64,000 nt of DNA, taken from Pedobacter glucosidilyticus DSM 23534 (GTDB lineage: Bacteria > Bacteroidota > Bacteroidia > Sphingobacteriales > Sphingobacteriaceae). The notes under the pieces are model-generated. The model saw nothing but the letters and a program-made list of their open reading frames with translations. It made no database searches and was not told the DNA's origin. The translations under genes were made by a program, and so were the position numbers. The stretch's first letter is position 1; every line of letters begins with the position of its first letter. This document shows positions 17,287 through 25,574 of the stretch, piece after piece. The stretch spans positions 1 to 64,000 of the forward strand of contig NZ_AULF01000018.1 of NCBI RefSeq assembly GCF_000425145.1. The letters run 5' to 3'.

Positions 17287-18459
17287 TTAAACGAGCTGAA
17301 GCGATTGCTTTAGCTCAAAGGTTTTATAAACTTGAAACATCGCTCTAGGGGCATGGAAACAGCCTTTCCATTTACCACCTTTGAGGTTAATCAGAACTTC
17401 TCCACGCCTGTTTAGATAGCCATACCACTCTCCATATTCTTCGTCTCTAAAGTGCTTCCAAGAATATTCATGAAGTTTCTCAAACCAATGCTTAGCTTGT
17501 TCATTACCTGTTAAAGCCCACGCTTTAGCCATACAAACTAAGGCTTCTAGGTGTACCCACCATAATTTTTGATCCCACTCTAGCTGTAATGGCGGATGAC
17601 CTTTAAAATCAAGAAAGTAAAATATACCTCCAAAATCTTTATCCCATCCATATTCTAAAGTTTTTATAGCAATTTCTATAGCCTTATTAACTAGGTCTTT
17701 ATCATTTAAACGAACGCCTAAATCCATCATAAACCACATAGCCTCAATGGTATGCCCTGGGTTTAACAAACGCCCCTCGAAAGTATCTGAGAAAGACCCG
17801 TCTTTATTAACATTCTCGAATATCACTCCGTATTCTGGTTGGTAAAACACATTCATAACTTCATCTATAACATCTGCAATTAAATTGTCTACCAAGCTTT
17901 TATCAAGCAAATGTTCTATCTCTAATGATAAATTACTAAGAATCATCGGTAAAGAAAAATTTCTTAATTCACGTGTTCCCGGATAAATTTTATTGTATTT
18001 ACCTTTTGTATTATCTCTTCTTTTAAGAATGTTTTCAAAGGTATTTTTAGCGATATCTGCATATTCATCTTTACCGGTAGCAGTATAAAGCGCTCCAAAC
18101 CCCATAGTGGCAAAACAATCTGAAAAAATATTATAAGGCTGCACCAAAGGTTTTCCTTCCTGGTTTAAAGAAAAATACCAATCTCCATGAGCATCTCTGC
18201 CATATTTTTGCATAAAGCTGGCGCCATGCTGCGCCATTGCCAAATACGCTGGATTTGCTTCCAGCTTATTATAAAGTGTTGCAAAAGTCCATACTTGCCT
18301 GCCTTGCAACCACATAAATTTATCTGTATCAAAAACATTACCGTACCTGTCTAAACAGGTGAAAAAGCCACCATATTTCTCGTCTTTAGAATGCTTCATC
18401 CAAAACGGTATAATACTTTCTATGAGCTCTTTTTTATAAACTTTACTATAATTATCCAT
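17287..18459 (-). CDS. AGE family epimerase/isomerase (N-acylglucosamine 2-epimerase fold)
   Basis: The 390-residue cytosolic protein has the (alpha/alpha)6 barrel markers of the family: DEKYGGFFTCLDRYGN, KFMWLQGRQVWTFATLYN, NPGHTIEAMWFMMDLG with the first catalytic His, and KLWWVHLEALVCMAKAW with the second. The family includes GlcNAc 2-epimerase, mannose/glucose isomerases and cellobiose 2-epimerase. In a cluster with a GH92 mannosidase, conversion between mannose- and glucose-type (or ManNAc and GlcNAc) units is the likely role. It follows the DUF4434 gene by 14 bases. No sialic acid lyase or sialidase is present, so a sialate pathway is not supported. Confidence 0.92.
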   Translation of the reverse strand: MDNYSKVYKKELIESIIPFWMKHSKDEKYGGFFTCLDRYGNVFDTDKFMWLQGRQVWTFATLYNKLEANPAYLAMAQHGASFMQKYGRDAHGDWYFSLNQEGKPLVQPYNIFSDCFATMGFGALYTATGKDEYADIAKNTFENILKRRDNTKGKYNKIYPGTRELRNFSLPMILSNLSLEIEHLLDKSLVDNLIADVIDEVMNVFYQPEYGVIFENVNKDGSFSDTFEGRLLNPGHTIEAMWFMMDLGVRLNDKDLVNKAIEIAIKTLEYGWDKDFGGIFYFLDFKGHPPLQLEWDQKLWWVHLEALVCMAKAWALTGNEQAKHWFEKLHEYSWKHFRDEEYGEWYGYLNRRGEVLINLKGGKWKGCFHAPRAMFQVYKTFELKQSLQLV

Positions 18460-18473
18460 GTATTTGTGTGTAT

Positions 18474-19412
18474 TTATTTTAATAATGTTTTTCGATATTC
18501 TTGATAGCGGTTATAAAGATGTCCTGCTTGTAAATAAGCGGATTGAGGACTCATAAAATGCGAAAACTCGAAAGTAATGGCTTTATCATATCCTGCGGCT
18601 GCCGCAGCTTCTAGTTTCAAACGCATCTTATCAAACTTGATAGGTAAAAACTTGATAGGCATATCCCTATCAAATGATTCTACATTAGTCCAGCATTGTA
18701 GACCAAACTTATCTGCAAGTTTTTTATTGACTTCAAAAAATGCGGGTAACTCATGATAATCAACATGCCCATCTTGAAAAGCAACAGCGTCTATTGCTCC
18801 AGAAATACCTTCAAAAATTTCACCCCATTCTTCTTCATGCTCTTTTACAGAAATGGCATCGGCTTTACTCAATCCCGAAGTATGAGCCATAACAGCTTTT
18901 CTGCCATCTATATAAGGAGAGATTAATGTAGGTAAACCATTACTTATATCTTTGCACTGCATCCCCAAAGTTTTAAAAGCTTGTATAGAACCTTTGGTTT
19001 TACGACTAATTTCTGTACTCACATACCAACCACTAAAGCTTTTGTGATGCCCATATTTAGTCCAAACTTCATCTACTACATATCGGTTAGCATCTATTTC
19101 TGCTTGTAAATTGCCAGTATCCCAAAAAATACCGCTATCGTATAAACCAAAATAAAATTTCATCTCGTACTTATCAGCAAGGCTCAGAAAAAGCTCTAAC
19201 AGATCTACAGAAGGTTTATAACAACTGTAATTTTTTATCAAATATTCAGAGGGATAAGTAATAAATTTTCGGTAGCCGCTACGGATCATGATGACCGTAT
19301 CAATACCAATAGCTTTCATATAGATAAAATCTTGCTCCCACTCTTTCTCACCCCAGTTTTGATGAGGAATATCATGCGAGATTTCATCTATAAAAGTTCC
19401 GGTTATTTGCAT
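18474..19412 (-). CDS. DUF4434 family protein (predicted TIM-barrel hydrolase-like)
   Basis: This 312-residue protein without a signal peptide begins MQITGTFIDEISHDIPHQNW, with FIYMKAIGIDTVIMIRSGYR, which is the pattern of DUF4434 TIM-barrel proteins. Acidic residues sit at strand ends, such as WYVSTEIS and AVAFQDGHVD. Later it carries CWTNVESFDRDMP and AITFEFSHFMSPQSAY. The family is related to glycosidase barrels but its activity is not established. It lies in a tight run (MFS, SGNH, this gene, AGE), suggesting a cytosolic step on the imported sugar. Confidence 0.8.
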   Translation of the reverse strand: MQITGTFIDEISHDIPHQNWGEKEWEQDFIYMKAIGIDTVIMIRSGYRKFITYPSEYLIKNYSCYKPSVDLLELFLSLADKYEMKFYFGLYDSGIFWDTGNLQAEIDANRYVVDEVWTKYGHHKSFSGWYVSTEISRKTKGSIQAFKTLGMQCKDISNGLPTLISPYIDGRKAVMAHTSGLSKADAISVKEHEEEWGEIFEGISGAIDAVAFQDGHVDYHELPAFFEVNKKLADKFGLQCWTNVESFDRDMPIKFLPIKFDKMRLKLEAAAAAGYDKAITFEFSHFMSPQSAYLQAGHLYNRYQEYRKTLLK

Positions 19413-19433
19413 TCTTAAAATTTTAATCTTGTT

Positions 19434-20117
19434 TTATCTGATGTATTTTAAAGACTTTAAATAATTTGCCCAAATGATGTAAGCATTGGGCTGTAAGTGC
19501 AACCCATCAGTTGATAGCTCTTTTTCTAATTGCCCATCTTTTCCTTTTAGTGCGGATTGATGGAGATTTACATAAGTACAACCATACTTCTTGGTTATCT
19601 TCTGAATTTCTTCATTAGCTTTATGGATACGCTCATTCGTGATTTTAGCATAAATTGCAGCTAACATTCCCTCATTTACAGGCAATATGCTTTGTACATA
19701 TAATTTAGTTTTAGGGGATGTTTGCACTATAAGTTTGACGATTCTTTCGTAACTTATACCAACATCTTCTATACTTGCACCTCTTTTAATATCATTTACG
19801 CCAATGGCTAAAAATATTTTCTTGGGTTTTTGGGCCAAAATAGCAGGCAAACGATGGATAACACCATAGGTAACATCACCACTTACACCACGATTAATGA
19901 TATTTTTAGCATCAAACAGTTCTGTCCATTCACCAACCTCTGTTATACTATTACCTAAAAAAACAATAGCATTCTTTTTCACTGGTAAAGCTTTAAAATA
20001 AGCTTCCCTTTTTAAAAAATAAGGACCGGCAAAGCTAGTATCAACCGTTTGTGCAAAGCTTAAGTGTACCGAAAGGCAAATCAGCAGCAGCATAAAAATT
20101 TTAATTAATCTTTTCAT
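19434..20117 (-). CDS. Secreted SGNH/GDSL hydrolase
   Basis: ATG at 20115-20117 lies one base after the MFS stop and starts a clean signal peptide (KRLIKIFMLLLICLSVHLSF, ending AQ), so I prefer it to an upstream start at 20141 that overlaps the MFS gene. The 227-residue protein has the four SGNH blocks: block I VFLGNSITEVGEW (Ser), block II NRGVSGD (Gly), block III AIGVNDI (Asn) and block V STDGLHL with the Asp/His of the triad. Such enzymes remove acyl groups from sugars. Here an esterase that strips acetyl decorations from glycans before uptake is plausible. Confidence 0.92.
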   Translation of the reverse strand: MKRLIKIFMLLLICLSVHLSFAQTVDTSFAGPYFLKREAYFKALPVKKNAIVFLGNSITEVGEWTELFDAKNIINRGVSGDVTYGVIHRLPAILAQKPKKIFLAIGVNDIKRGASIEDVGISYERIVKLIVQTSPKTKLYVQSILPVNEGMLAAIYAKITNERIHKANEEIQKITKKYGCTYVNLHQSALKGKDGQLEKELSTDGLHLQPNAYIIWANYLKSLKYIR

Positions 20118-20118
20118 C

Positions 20119-21399
20119 TTAATCCTCAACTTCTTCTTCAACTTTTTGTAAAGGCACTAACCAGGTCACTAAAAATGCAGGTATAGTAGCTATCATCACC
20201 CAAATAAAAAATTCTTTATAACCTAGATAATCACTTACAAAGCCACTTACCATAGAAGGAATCATGAATCCTAAATTCATTAATCCACTACCAAAAGCAT
20301 AGTGTGCCATTTTATATTTTCCGGGAGCAATGTTTTGCATCATAAATAAAATCAAACCAACAAAACCAAAACCATAACCAAAATACTCTATGGCTACAGC
20401 AGTACCAATAATCAACTGACTTGTGGGTAAAGTGATGGCTAAAAATGCGTAAGCCGCAAAAGGAAGGTTAAAAAAGCAACATAAAATAAGTAAAGTTTTT
20501 TTTGTCAAACCCTTATTAGAAACAAAATAACCTGCTGCAATAGAACCTAATACAAATGCAATAGCACCAAAAACTCCGTATAACACACCTATTTGAGAGG
20601 TGGTTAGCCCCAAACCTCCTTCTGCTCTGCTAGCTTTAAAAAATAAAGGCGTAATCTTAATAGCTTGCCCTTCGGCAAAACGATAGAAAACAATAAAAGC
20701 CAAACTAAACCAAATATTTTTTTTCTGAAAAAAGGTTATAATAACATCCTTAAGCGTACTTAGGCTTTCTTTTGCTGAATCTACACTTTGCACTTTCTCA
20801 CTATCAGGAAGCATTTTCATATTGTAAAATCCCAATAGCAACATGATAATACCATAAGCAAACATCACAATCATCCAAGCGTTAGCAATTCCTACTTTAT
20901 TTTCAAGCTCGCCAGCTAAATAAACCAATACCCCTCCAGAAAAAACTTTAGCTATATTATAAAAAGCACCTTGCCAGCCTACAAATTTGGCCTGTGACTT
21001 TGCATTTAACTCGTTTAAATAAACGCCGTCTGCCGCAATATCGTGGGTAGATGCACTTAAAGCTATGATTGCCAATACTGCAATAGATACACTAAAAAAA
21101 TGGTCTAACTGTAATGATAATCCTACCAAACCAAATAATAAGCCTGTTAAAATCTGTGTAGCATATACAAAAAACTTTTTGGTTTTATACATCTCCAAAA
21201 ATGGCCCCCATAAAGGTTTCAAAGTCCAAGGAAGCATAATTAATGAAGTCCAGAAGGCTATCTGAGAATCCGAAACTCCTAAGTTTTTGTACATGATAGC
21301 ACTTGCAGCAGCTAGTGCAACAAAAGGCAAGCCCATAGCAAACCATGTTGATGGAATCCAATAAATTGGACTTCTTTGAGTGAGTTTGTTTTGAGCCAT
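20119..21399 (-). CDS. MFS permease, AmpG-like
   Basis: This 426-residue protein has about 12 hydrophobic segments. The N-terminal part YWIPSTWFAMGLPFVALAAA and ASTHDIAADGVYLNELNAKSQAKFVGWQGAFYN match the AmpG branch of the major facilitator superfamily, with its conserved D-x-x-x-D segment on helix 4. AmpG imports GlcNAc-anhydroMurNAc; related permeases in Bacteroidota glycan loci import disaccharides containing GlcNAc or mannose. In this cluster it most likely carries the mono- or disaccharide from periplasm to cytosol. It lies between the FAD oxidoreductase and the SGNH hydrolase in one apparent operon. Confidence 0.9.
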   Translation of the reverse strand: MAQNKLTQRSPIYWIPSTWFAMGLPFVALAAASAIMYKNLGVSDSQIAFWTSLIMLPWTLKPLWGPFLEMYKTKKFFVYATQILTGLLFGLVGLSLQLDHFFSVSIAVLAIIALSASTHDIAADGVYLNELNAKSQAKFVGWQGAFYNIAKVFSGGVLVYLAGELENKVGIANAWMIVMFAYGIIMLLLGFYNMKMLPDSEKVQSVDSAKESLSTLKDVIITFFQKKNIWFSLAFIVFYRFAEGQAIKITPLFFKASRAEGGLGLTTSQIGVLYGVFGAIAFVLGSIAAGYFVSNKGLTKKTLLILCCFFNLPFAAYAFLAITLPTSQLIIGTAVAIEYFGYGFGFVGLILFMMQNIAPGKYKMAHYAFGSGLMNLGFMIPSMVSGFVSDYLGYKEFFIWVMIATIPAFLVTWLVPLQKVEEEVED

Positions 21400-21457
21400 A
21401 TAGTGTTTATCAAAAAAATTATTACCGCTTATATTGATATTTAAAGATTTTTAAAAT

Positions 21458-23305
21458 CTATTTCAGATTTCCAAACCAATCTATTGCTTGGTCAAAAGGA
21501 TTTAATAATGCATCAATTAATACAGCAACTTCGCTTCTTTTCATAACTTCGTTATTAGACAAAAGCGCATATTTTTGTTTTACTGTATCTCTAGAAATTT
21601 TAGGATCAATGGCAATTAATATGTTTATAAATTCAGAAATAGTTAAATCAGCACCACTTGCTTGATAATTTTCTAAAGCCTTATAATAGCTCTTTAAGCC
21701 TTTAACCATTTCAAACTCACTAACAGGATGATTTGGGTAAAACCATGTTTGATTTGCCCATTTATAAGGATTTCCGGTTCCTTTTAAAATTCCTGTTGCA
21801 CCTATCTTTTGTACAGCCTTAAAATATGAATCAGTAGGTTTAACATCTAGATAAGGCATTAAATATACCTGTGCATCCAAAAGTTTAGATTGTACATCTC
21901 TAATATTTAGATCCTTTGGATCTTTACCTTCTTTTACAGATAGAGCAGCTAAGGCACCAGCAGCCTGGCCAATTTCTAAAACTACAGGTTGTAAACGAGT
22001 TGCGCCAGCTACAATATTTGATACACTTATACTCTTTTCTGCAACTATAAAATTTGATACATTTTTAGGAATTAATGCGCCAAGCGGTACATTGTAAGAA
22101 GGGATTTTAATTTTAATAAAATCTATCTGAGGAGCATTTGGGTTCTTAAGGTGGTGATGATCTATAGTATAATCACCAACAATAGCGCCAGTTCTATAAA
22201 GTGGAAACTCTTGGTCAAAAGGCTTCTCTAAATAATGTACAGGTAAACTAACTAATCCTTCTACCCTTCTTGATTCTCTATGATATGGAATTTTAGGAAG
22301 TTGATCTTTAGTACCAAATTCATCAGATAATCCTAAGTTTTTATAACCTAACACTGTTTGTATGTAATAAATAAACCTTAGTGTATGTAGTTTAGCTTTT
22401 TTTAGTTCAATCTCGCGTTCTGCTGGTGTTTTAGCTATAATGTTCAGATAAATATCGTTACCTTCTTTAGGCCAGTTAATCATATATTTACCATTAGGCA
22501 ATTTGCCATAAGTTAACATTTTTTCACAATCTATATTGGCAGAAATATGACCCGAAGAAGGGTCTGATACATCACAAGAGTTTTCAAATTCTTTAGGATC
22601 AAAACCCGAAGGTTTAGGAATAGTTTTATCAACGCCTTTACCGTAATCTTTCAATACGGCTACATAAGTTAAATCTTGTATAATGTTATTAGCTTCCTCT
22701 GGCGCATAAACTTCTCCGGTTCTATTTTTACTATCCATACCAACATAAAATGAAGCTCCGGCCGCTGCCATCACATCGCCCAATTCTGTACAATCAACCA
22801 CAACATCCGCATGAATCAAATAGCTTTTATTTCCTTTGGTAACCTGCACCACCCAGCCTTTATCGTTTTTTTTAATTGTAGAAAATTTGGTTTGATACCA
22901 GATACTTAGCTCAGTAGTTTTAGCAGTCATTTGTTTAAAAATTTGATTGCCAACTATAGGTTCAAACAATGTATTGCTAACCCAGCCAGTTTCTACTTGA
23001 GCTGGCCCACCATAATAATCATATAGCTTCTGCCTAAATTCTCCCCACAAACCAGAGGGTAGTTGATGATTCCCATCTACCGCAGAAACACCAGCAGAAG
23101 TCAACATCCCCCCCAGCCAATCTGTCTCTTCAATAATCAAAGTTTTAGCCCCTAACCTAGATGCTTGTAAACCAGCGGTAACACCACTTGCACCACCACC
23201 AACAATAAGCACCGAGGTTTTATATACTTCTGGCTTTTTAGCCTGAAGAGCAAGACAACTGAATGAAAATAAAATAGCCAGTAAGAGGGATTGTCTATAA
23301 TTCAT
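21458..23305 (-). CDS. FAD-dependent oxidoreductase, exported
   Basis: A signal peptide (about 1-22, ending ALQAK) precedes an FAD_oxidored (PF12831-like) domain. The dinucleotide-binding loop VLIVGGGASGVTAGLQASRLGAK starts near residue 32, followed by IIEETDWLGGMLTSAGVSAV, and VVDCTELGDVMAAAGA lies further on. The C-terminal 120 residues are extra and helical (KWANQTWFYPNHPVSEFEM). These proteins are frequent in Bacteroidota polysaccharide loci; their substrates are unknown, though oxidation of a sugar is often assumed. It is the promoter-proximal gene of the minus-strand cluster, divergent from the ROK regulator at 235 bases. Confidence 0.88.
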   Translation of the reverse strand: MNYRQSLLLAILFSFSCLALQAKKPEVYKTSVLIVGGGASGVTAGLQASRLGAKTLIIEETDWLGGMLTSAGVSAVDGNHQLPSGLWGEFRQKLYDYYGGPAQVETGWVSNTLFEPIVGNQIFKQMTAKTTELSIWYQTKFSTIKKNDKGWVVQVTKGNKSYLIHADVVVDCTELGDVMAAAGASFYVGMDSKNRTGEVYAPEEANNIIQDLTYVAVLKDYGKGVDKTIPKPSGFDPKEFENSCDVSDPSSGHISANIDCEKMLTYGKLPNGKYMINWPKEGNDIYLNIIAKTPAEREIELKKAKLHTLRFIYYIQTVLGYKNLGLSDEFGTKDQLPKIPYHRESRRVEGLVSLPVHYLEKPFDQEFPLYRTGAIVGDYTIDHHHLKNPNAPQIDFIKIKIPSYNVPLGALIPKNVSNFIVAEKSISVSNIVAGATRLQPVVLEIGQAAGALAALSVKEGKDPKDLNIRDVQSKLLDAQVYLMPYLDVKPTDSYFKAVQKIGATGILKGTGNPYKWANQTWFYPNHPVSEFEMVKGLKSYYKALENYQASGADLTISEFINILIAIDPKISRDTVKQKYALLSNNEVMKRSEVAVLIDALLNPFDQAIDWFGNLK

Positions 23306-23498
23306 ACACGAATATAAATTTAATTACAAACAAATCAAAAGTTTTTAATTTTTTTTAATAATAAATTTTAAAATCAGAGATTCAGGCCTTTTAGATGATT
23401 ACTTCTTTATTGGGTTAAGCTGTAACATTACTTTTTAACCATCTGCCTGCTTTTTAAAAAATGCTTTATAAATACTTATTCTTTAGCTTAACTTATTG

Positions 23499-23506
23499 TA
23501 CTTTTG
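23499..23506 (+). promoter_or_regulatory. Promoter -7 box for the ROK regulator gene
   Basis: TACTTTTG at 23499-23506 is a perfect match to TAnnTTTG, 34 bases ahead of the ROK start codon. No clear TTTG lies 19 bases upstream. The 235-base divergent region should also hold the FAD oxidoreductase promoter; only a weak candidate overlapping its start codon was seen. Confidence 0.5.
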
Positions 23507-23540
23507 ATTTTAGTTATTAATAATTTTTATAATTAACCTT

Positions 23541-24770
23541 ATGACATTTTTTGAAGAGCTGAATAATGAAAACACGTACGGCGTAGCTTTAAAAAACATT
23601 CAATTAAAAAAGAATATTATATCTTTTCTATGTAGAAATGGCAGCTATACCATTGCAGATGTTTGCAAAGAAGTAAATTTAAGTGTTCCTAAGGTAACCA
23701 ATTTAATAAGCGAACTTATTCAAGATGGCTTAGTAGAAGATTTAGGTAAGGTTGAGTCTACAGGAGGAAGAAAACCCAATCTTTATGGAATGGTAGGCAA
23801 TTCTGTTTTTTTTCTAGGGGTTGATATTAAGCAAAACCATATCAATATTGGTTTAACAGATTTACAAAAAAATCTTATCGAAATAAAAGAAAACATTCCA
23901 TACAAGCTTACCAATTCACCAGAATCTTTAATTGACCTGATAGATATCATCAAAAATTTCATTAAAAACCTAAGCATTAAAAAAGAAAAAATTTTAGGCT
24001 TAGGTGTAAATTTATCTGGAAGAATTAACCATGATACCGGATACAGTTATAGTTTTTTTAATTTTAATGAAGAGCCTTTATCAAAATCCTTAGAAAAGGA
24101 GCTTAGCATTAAAACTTTTTTAGAAAATGATTCTAGAGCGATGGCTTATGGAGAATTTAATTCGGGCCTTGTGAAAGAAGAAAAAAATGTTCTCTTCTTA
24201 AATCTAGACCATGGAATAGGAATGGGAGTGATGATCAACAGCCAATTATATTATGGAAAATCAGGGTTTGCTGGTGAATTTGGACATATACCTCTTTTTA
24301 ACAATAATATTATTTGCCAGTGTGGTAAAAAAGGCTGTTTAGAAACCGAAGGTTCTGGCTGGGCACTTACCAGAAACTTTAAAGAAAAAGTTGAAGCTGG
24401 TACTTCCAGCATTTTGGTTAAAAAAAATGACCCTTCTTTTTCTTTAAATCAAATTGATATGGATAGCATTATAGAGGCAGCAAATAAAGATGATGTTTTA
24501 GCTATTGATTTAATAGCAGATTTAGGAGATAAATTAGGTAGAGGAATAGCACTCCTTATAAACATATTTAATCCAGAATTAGTTATTGTTGGCGGCAGTT
24601 TAGCCAAAACTGGAGAATACCTTATTTTGCCTATAAAAAGTGCTATTAACAAATATTCTTTAAGCTTGGTAAATAGCGATACTAAGATTAAAATTTCTTT
24701 ACTTGGTGAAAAATCAGGAGTTATTGGAGCTTGTTTATTAGCTAGAAACAGACTCTTGAATTTAGATTGA
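23541..24770 (+). CDS. ROK family transcriptional regulator (NagC/XylR type)
   Basis: The 409-residue protein has an N-terminal winged helix (about residues 25-85: IADVCKEVNLSVPKVTNLISELIQDG) and a ROK sugar-binding domain. The ROK part includes FLGVDIKQNHINIGLTD and LGVNLSGRINHDTG, then DHGIGMGVMI and the zinc and sugar site GEFGHIPLFNN plus CQCGKKGCLETEG. ROK repressors release DNA when bound to a sugar or sugar phosphate such as GlcNAc-6-P. Placed divergently at the head of the glycan cluster, it is the likely regulator of the whole set. It could keep glucokinase activity, as some ROK proteins do, but the HTH points to regulation. Confidence 0.94.
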   Translation: MTFFEELNNENTYGVALKNIQLKKNIISFLCRNGSYTIADVCKEVNLSVPKVTNLISELIQDGLVEDLGKVESTGGRKPNLYGMVGNSVFFLGVDIKQNHINIGLTDLQKNLIEIKENIPYKLTNSPESLIDLIDIIKNFIKNLSIKKEKILGLGVNLSGRINHDTGYSYSFFNFNEEPLSKSLEKELSIKTFLENDSRAMAYGEFNSGLVKEEKNVLFLNLDHGIGMGVMINSQLYYGKSGFAGEFGHIPLFNNNIICQCGKKGCLETEGSGWALTRNFKEKVEAGTSSILVKKNDPSFSLNQIDMDSIIEAANKDDVLAIDLIADLGDKLGRGIALLINIFNPELVIVGGSLAKTGEYLILPIKSAINKYSLSLVNSDTKIKISLLGEKSGVIGACLLARNRLLNLD

Positions 24771-24799
24771 TGGCTATTTATCCTGCTAAATTTTCTTGG

Positions 24800-25570
24800 T
24801 TAATTAATTAGCTTTTTCACCTTTCTATTGCCCTCGCTAGTTAAATTAACAATAATTACTTTTGAGTTTGTATTTAAACTAAAATCAAAATTATTTACTC
24901 CATTTTGCAGTGTTAAATTCTTTGTAAAAAGCTTTCTTCCTCCTAAGTCAAACACTTCAAATAAAGCCATTTTAGCTTTATTACTTAATATATTTAATGA
25001 TAAAATTCCACTTTCAGAATTCATCTGCAAGAAGAAATCTTCTTTTTCAAAATCAAAACTAGATGAAACAATAATTGATTTTTCAAAAGCCCTATCGAAA
25101 TCTACCATTTTTAACTGGTAATAATTATTCCCTTTAACAGGATTTATATCATTAAAACTGTAAGTTAAAATTTGATTTGAGTTTCCAGCCGCTTTTACCA
25201 GCCCCACAACATTGAATTTACTACCATCTACTGATTTTAAGATTTCGAAATAATCTGAATTACTTTCTGAACTGGTTGTCCATATAAGCTTTATTGAATT
25301 GGTTTCTTTAACTGGCTTAAAAGACGATAATGTTATAGGTAAAACGGTATTAGTATAAGCCCTTAAAGATGAGATAAAAGCCATATTATTAACACCAAAG
25401 CCGTTCCCGAAAGATAAAGTTGATACTTCCCCAGATGGCACTGCAGTAAAAACAACACCGCCTCCGTTAACATCTTTTAAAATTTGTAGTGAATCCAACT
25501 TGGCTTGTCCAAAAGATTGGAAAAAAGATAACATCAATGCTATTGCACTTATATATTTTTTGATCATCAT
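24800..25570 (-). CDS. Secreted protein with a type IX secretion-like C-terminal tail
   Basis: This 256-residue protein has a signal peptide (about 1-21, SFFQSFGQ). Around residues 75-165 there is a fibronectin-like segment commonly seen before T9SS tails (LPITLSSFKPVKETNSIKLI, then WTTSSESNSDYFEILKS). The final 75 residues have the T9SS type A pattern: FEVFDLGGRKLF, then a strand pair and the basic end VKKLIN. It starts 4 bases after the phosphodiester glycosidase stop, so the two are probably exported together, with this one displayed at the surface. It lies tail to tail with the ROK gene. The N-terminal 70 residues are not recognised. Confidence 0.75.
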   Translation of the reverse strand: MMIKKYISAIALMLSFFQSFGQAKLDSLQILKDVNGGGVVFTAVPSGEVSTLSFGNGFGVNNMAFISSLRAYTNTVLPITLSSFKPVKETNSIKLIWTTSSESNSDYFEILKSVDGSKFNVVGLVKAAGNSNQILTYSFNDINPVKGNNYYQLKMVDFDRAFEKSIIVSSSFDFEKEDFFLQMNSESGILSLNILSNKAKMALFEVFDLGGRKLFTKNLTLQNGVNNFDFSLNTNSKVIIVNLTSEGNRKVKKLIN

Positions 25571-25574
25571 GATT

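Noticed and set aside
17287-21399. Sialic acid catabolic cluster (epimerase, MFS, SGNH esterase)
   Set aside because: The set resembles a nan locus, but no sialidase, N-acetylneuraminate lyase or kinase is present, and a GH92 mannosidase is. A mannose-type substrate fits better.
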